36,141 nucleotides of DNA from REEP01 sp964517265 (GTDB taxonomy: Bacteria > Pseudomonadota > Alphaproteobacteria > Rhodospirillales > Defluviicoccaceae), in assembly GCA_964517265.1 (NCBI GenBank), contig CAZFBS010000032.1, forward strand, positions 1 through 36,141, given 5' to 3'. The translations under genes were made by a program, and so were the position numbers. Every line of letters begins with the position of its first letter. Position 1 is the stretch's first letter. The notes beneath the pieces were generated by a model that saw nothing but the letters and a program-made list of their open reading frames with translations, was not told where the DNA came from and searched no databases. Below are positions 34,752 to 36,141 of this stretch, in pieces.

Positions 34752-35666
34752 ATGTCCTACCTGCGCTTCGCCGCGATGATCGCCACCTCGACGGTGGTCA
34801 TGTTTATCCTGATGTATCTCAACACCTTCGCCTGGGAGCACGTCTTCTGGAGCGAAACGCGCGTCTACATGGCGATCCTGATGGGCGCGACGATGGCGAT
34901 CATCATGCTCGGTTACATGATGAGCATGTATAAGAACACAAAGATCAACATCGGCATCTTCGTCGGCAGCGCCTTGGTGTTCGCGTTATCGCTTTGGCTT
35001 GTCCGGAGCCAGGCGACGGTGAGCGGGGTGAGCTACATGCGCGCGATGATCCCCCACCACTCGATCGCGATCATGACCAGCGAGCGGGCGCAGATCACCG
35101 ATCCACGCGTGCGCAAGCTGGCCGACGAGATCATCGAGGCGCAGCGGCGCGAGATCGCCGAGATGCGCTACCTGGTTGCTGATCTCGAGGGCGATGAGGA
35201 CGCGGTTCACCCCGAGATTTTCGAGGGCGATGAGGTGGCCGAGATCGGCACGGTTTCCGAGGCTTTGAGCGCGCCAACGATCGCGGCGCTCGATCCCGCC
35301 CCCCTGCACCCGGCGGAGGCTGACAATGTTCTGGAGCCCGGCCCGGGCTGCCAGTTCTCCCGGACAGCGGAAGGCGAGCCGATCCTGATCGTACGCGCGC
35401 CGGCCGGCGAGAGCGGCCTCGCGCAGGGCGTGATGAAGCTGAACGGCACGCTTGTGCCCCTGGAGGCGACGGAAGCCGGCGGCATCGAGAGCCTCGTTGC
35501 GGGGACGGTCATGGCGGCGGACGGCGTTCGCATGTCGGTCAGACGCTCGCCTGACGAGGGCGCCATCCTTGGCGGCATTTTGCAGCGCTCGAACGCGGAG
35601 CTTGTCTTCGAGCTCGAGCAGGGCCTCACCGTCGGCTACCGCGGCTTCTACACCTGCGAGGCCTGA
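34752..35666 (+). CDS. DUF305 membrane protein with extra C-terminal domain
   Basis: A 304-residue protein. The N-terminus has three membrane helices (MIATSTVVMFILMYLNTF; YMAILMGATMAIIMLGYMM; IGIFVGSALVFALSLWLV). A DUF305 ferritin-like helix pair follows, with the signature YMRAMIPHHSIAIMTSERA and a second helix ADEIIEAQRREIAEMRYLV. Residues ~190-304 form a further beta-rich domain (PGPGCQFSRTAEGEPILIV ... TVGYRGFYTCEA) that I cannot name. DUF305 proteins often occur with copper and silver resistance genes. The gene follows the cytochrome c by 24 bp with an AGGCCGGAGAAG ribosome-binding region. Confidence 0.87.
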   Translation: MSYLRFAAMIATSTVVMFILMYLNTFAWEHVFWSETRVYMAILMGATMAIIMLGYMMSMYKNTKINIGIFVGSALVFALSLWLVRSQATVSGVSYMRAMIPHHSIAIMTSERAQITDPRVRKLADEIIEAQRREIAEMRYLVADLEGDEDAVHPEIFEGDEVAEIGTVSEALSAPTIAALDPAPLHPAEADNVLEPGPGCQFSRTAEGEPILIVRAPAGESGLAQGVMKLNGTLVPLEATEAGGIESLVAGTVMAADGVRMSVRRSPDEGAILGGILQRSNAELVFELEQGLTVGYRGFYTCEA

Positions 35667-35709
35667 TCGCCCCGGCCAGGCGCGACTGCGCCCTGGAATA
35701 CGGCCTCCG

Positions 35710-35990
35710 ATGGAAATGCCCCTCGGTCGCATTCACGAGACGGCCCGACTCGACCGAATGGTCATGCCCGACCATCTCTGCCTCTATGGGCTGAAGTCCA
35801 AGGATCTGCCCGAACGGCAGGGCTACGCCGTCGAGGATCACCACCTCAAGACTTGCGAAGAAACCGAGGCCTTCAAGAAGGAGCACGGCGCGAGTCGACC
35901 CCGCAGACCTTCATCGAAGGCGAGCGGGTCGGCGGCTACGACGACGTCCGCAAGCGTTTAGGGCAGCATGACTTGGCCATCAGCCAGCAT
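35710..35990 (+). pseudogene. Glutaredoxin-like gene, frameshifted
   Basis: The first frame gives DRMVMPDHLCLYGLKSKDLP, then ERQGYAVEDHHL and EETEAFKKEHG, and the +1 frame continues STPQTFIEGERVGGYDDVRK. Together these match glutaredoxins of the type with CPYG-LKSKDLLERQG and TTPQTFI-GGYDD. One base is missing near 35890-35895. The active site reads CLYG instead of CPYG. No following membrane (MauE-like) part is visible. It is probably a dead remnant; a sequencing error could explain the frameshift but not the altered motif. Confidence 0.7.
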
Positions 35991-36141
35991 CGGCGAAGCA
36001 GGGGATTCAGCTCCTATGGACCCGTGGCGGAACCTTTCAGCCTACAGGAGCGTTTCGGGGCAATACCAGCGCCGTAGCGGGGGGATCAGGGCTATCGCAT
36101 TTGAAAATCTGTTGACAGTGCGCTGGGTTCTTGAGTTGCCG
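35991..36141. other. Right-edge stretch, nothing recognised
   Basis: Short frames only; no RNA gene or repeat recognised. Confidence 0.4.

Overview
The window is high-GC DNA. Its gene content (PcoA/PcoB-type copper proteins, an ExoD-like protein, a compact prophage lysis module, a DUF305/cytochrome pair) suggests an alphaproteobacterium, possibly Rhodospirillales-like; this is inferred from gene style, with no marker gene seen. Much of it looks accessory: broken IS66 and IS256 transposases, a decayed prophage lysis cassette, a VapBC module, chimeric gene fragments, and a perfect 26-bp direct repeat at 1-26 and 33927-33952.

Left part (1-11000), a probable DNA-modification/defence island. Four minus-strand genes are tightly coupled (overlaps of 4 and 8 bp, one gap of 10 bp): a ribbon-helix-helix regulator, an m5C DNA methyltransferase, a divergent thymidine-phosphorylase-fold protein, and a 1247-residue protein combining a zinc ribbon, an intact Ser/Thr-kinase-like domain, a P-loop ATPase and a C-terminal domain I cannot name. 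Divergent from them lie a Vsr-type endonuclease and a UvrD-like helicase with a C-terminal RecB/Cas4-like nuclease carrying four cysteines. I do not recognise this six-gene set as a described system, and it is the main candidate for something new.

Middle (11070-14600). A prophage lysis remnant (endolysin tail, holin-like gene, Rz1-like lipoprotein) in which one extra base breaks two overlapping genes; a SAM methyltransferase paired with a HEAT-repeat protein; and a VapB/VapC pair.

Copper-resistance island (14602-31400), all on the minus strand. In transcription order: an OmpR-family response regulator and a sensor kinase whose periplasmic loop is Met/His-rich; a cupredoxin, CusB (with a fused CusF domain), CusA and a separate CusF; an ABC exporter membrane domain lacking its ATPase; a small ORF, a DUF411 protein, a Met-rich repeat protein, a PcoA-type multicopper oxidase and PcoB; and a Cu P-type ATPase. 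Four of the promoters share an operator of fixed geometry (TTTGTCA, then TGACAAA 24 bp on and TGTCA 34 bp on), and the regulator's own promoter carries a variant. This points to one regulon under the local two-component system. No CusC outer-membrane channel is encoded here.

Right end (31500-36141). A small membrane protein, an IS256/methyltransferase chimera, an ExoD-like protein, the second copy of the 26-bp repeat, a membrane-anchored cytochrome c with a His/Gly tail, a DUF305 membrane protein, and a frameshifted glutaredoxin remnant.
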